From an uncultured Dechloromonas sp. (GTDB lineage Bacteria > Pseudomonadota > Gammaproteobacteria > Burkholderiales > Rhodocyclaceae): DNA of 5,180 nucleotides. The stretch spans positions 1-5,180 of the forward strand of contig CALKUR010000194.1 in the NCBI GenBank assembly GCA_937996725.1. The letters are read 5' to 3'. A program made the position numbers and the translations under genes. Under the pieces are notes generated by a model. It was not told where the DNA came from. It saw only the letters and a program-made list of their open reading frames with translations, and made no database searches. Shown one piece after another: positions 5,023-5,180 of this stretch (within the stretch, counting starts at the first letter, position 1; each line of letters begins with the position of its first letter).

Positions 5023-5180
5023 CTAATTTTCCTGAAGTAGCCGTCGAAGCAGTGCCAGCCGGCCGGCTGTGGCAGATTCTGAGGTAACAGCGGTCTGCAA
5101 TGCGCACCCCGGATCTTGATCATGACGGCAATCGCGGAAGCGGCAATCTCCCAGATGCGGGCGGAACTCGGGAAAGGCGA
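5023..5180 (-). CDS. rsgA: Ribosome small subunit-dependent GTPase RsgA, C-terminal 51 residues (partial)
   Basis: The minus strand read from 5178 down to a TAG at 5023-5025 gives 51 residues starting AFPEFRPHLGDCRFRDC and ending LLRRLLQEN. This is the C-terminal zinc-finger end of RsgA (YjeQ), a circularly permuted GTPase that helps late 30S subunit assembly and checks the decoding centre before release. The zinc ligands fit the family pattern Cys-x4-Cys-x-His-x5-Cys: Cys12, Cys17, His19, Cys25 in fragment numbering, with DCRH and DPGCA conserved (E. coli has CKFRDCKHDTDPGCA). The OB-fold and GTPase domains lie beyond the right edge of the window. It converges on the thiolase gene and shares the terminator at 4981-5014. 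A 14-bp palindrome (5056-5069) falls within its coding sequence. Confidence 0.95.
   Translation of the reverse strand, partial: AFPEFRPHLGDCRFRDCRHDQDPGCALQTAVTSESATAGRLALLRRLLQEN

Overview
This window looks like a stretch of ordinary chromosome from a betaproteobacterium. The evidence is the gene set and the protein sequences: a short-form argininosuccinate synthase, a DUF2788-type small membrane protein, the longer (about 103-residue) form of PpnP, a CobD/CbiB-like membrane protein standing alone beside a NudL-type Nudix gene, and a thiolase that aligns residue for residue at its active site with BktB of Cupriavidus necator (Ralstonia eutropha). Base composition is moderately GC-rich and even. 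I see no phage, IS, integron, CRISPR, tRNA or rRNA signal. The genus cannot be fixed from this sequence alone.

Layout. Bases 1-1987 hold a tightly packed plus-strand set: the 3' part of argG (its first ~115 codons lie upstream of the window), a 73-residue two-helix membrane protein (DUF2788-like), ppnP (nucleoside phosphorylase) and yajQ (nucleotide-binding protein). The gaps are 2, 0 and 5 bases, so they are probably co-transcribed and translationally coupled. The set ends at a clear intrinsic terminator at 1996-2019. Immediately after it, with no visible ribosome binding site, starts a NudL-type CoA pyrophosphatase (2029-2670). A 91-base gap with promoter-like hexamers precedes a CobD/CbiB-like integral membrane protein (2762-3745). 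A BktB-type beta-ketothiolase follows (3780-4964), with a good Shine-Dalgarno sequence and a possible promoter in the short AT-rich gap. A strong, symmetrical (bidirectional) terminator at 4981-5014 separates the thiolase from the C-terminal end of rsgA, which runs in on the minus strand (5023-5180) and continues beyond the window.

How the genes fit together. There is no single pathway. The first group mixes arginine biosynthesis (argG) with nucleoside salvage (ppnP) and two poorly understood proteins. NudL and the thiolase both act on CoA or acyl-CoA, but a functional link is only suggestive. The CobD-like protein has no cobalamin genes around it and lacks family motifs expected of a true adenosylcobinamide-phosphate synthase, so a housekeeping membrane role like that of AmpE relatives is as likely. 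No stretch longer than 300 bases lacks a gene.

I found no convincing undescribed system. The points most worth a second look are the Lys/Ala-rich tail on ArgG, the coupled DUF2788-ppnP-yajQ arrangement, the nudL start directly behind a terminator, an 11-bp perfect hairpin inside the cobD-like coding sequence, and the degenerate CobD motifs.
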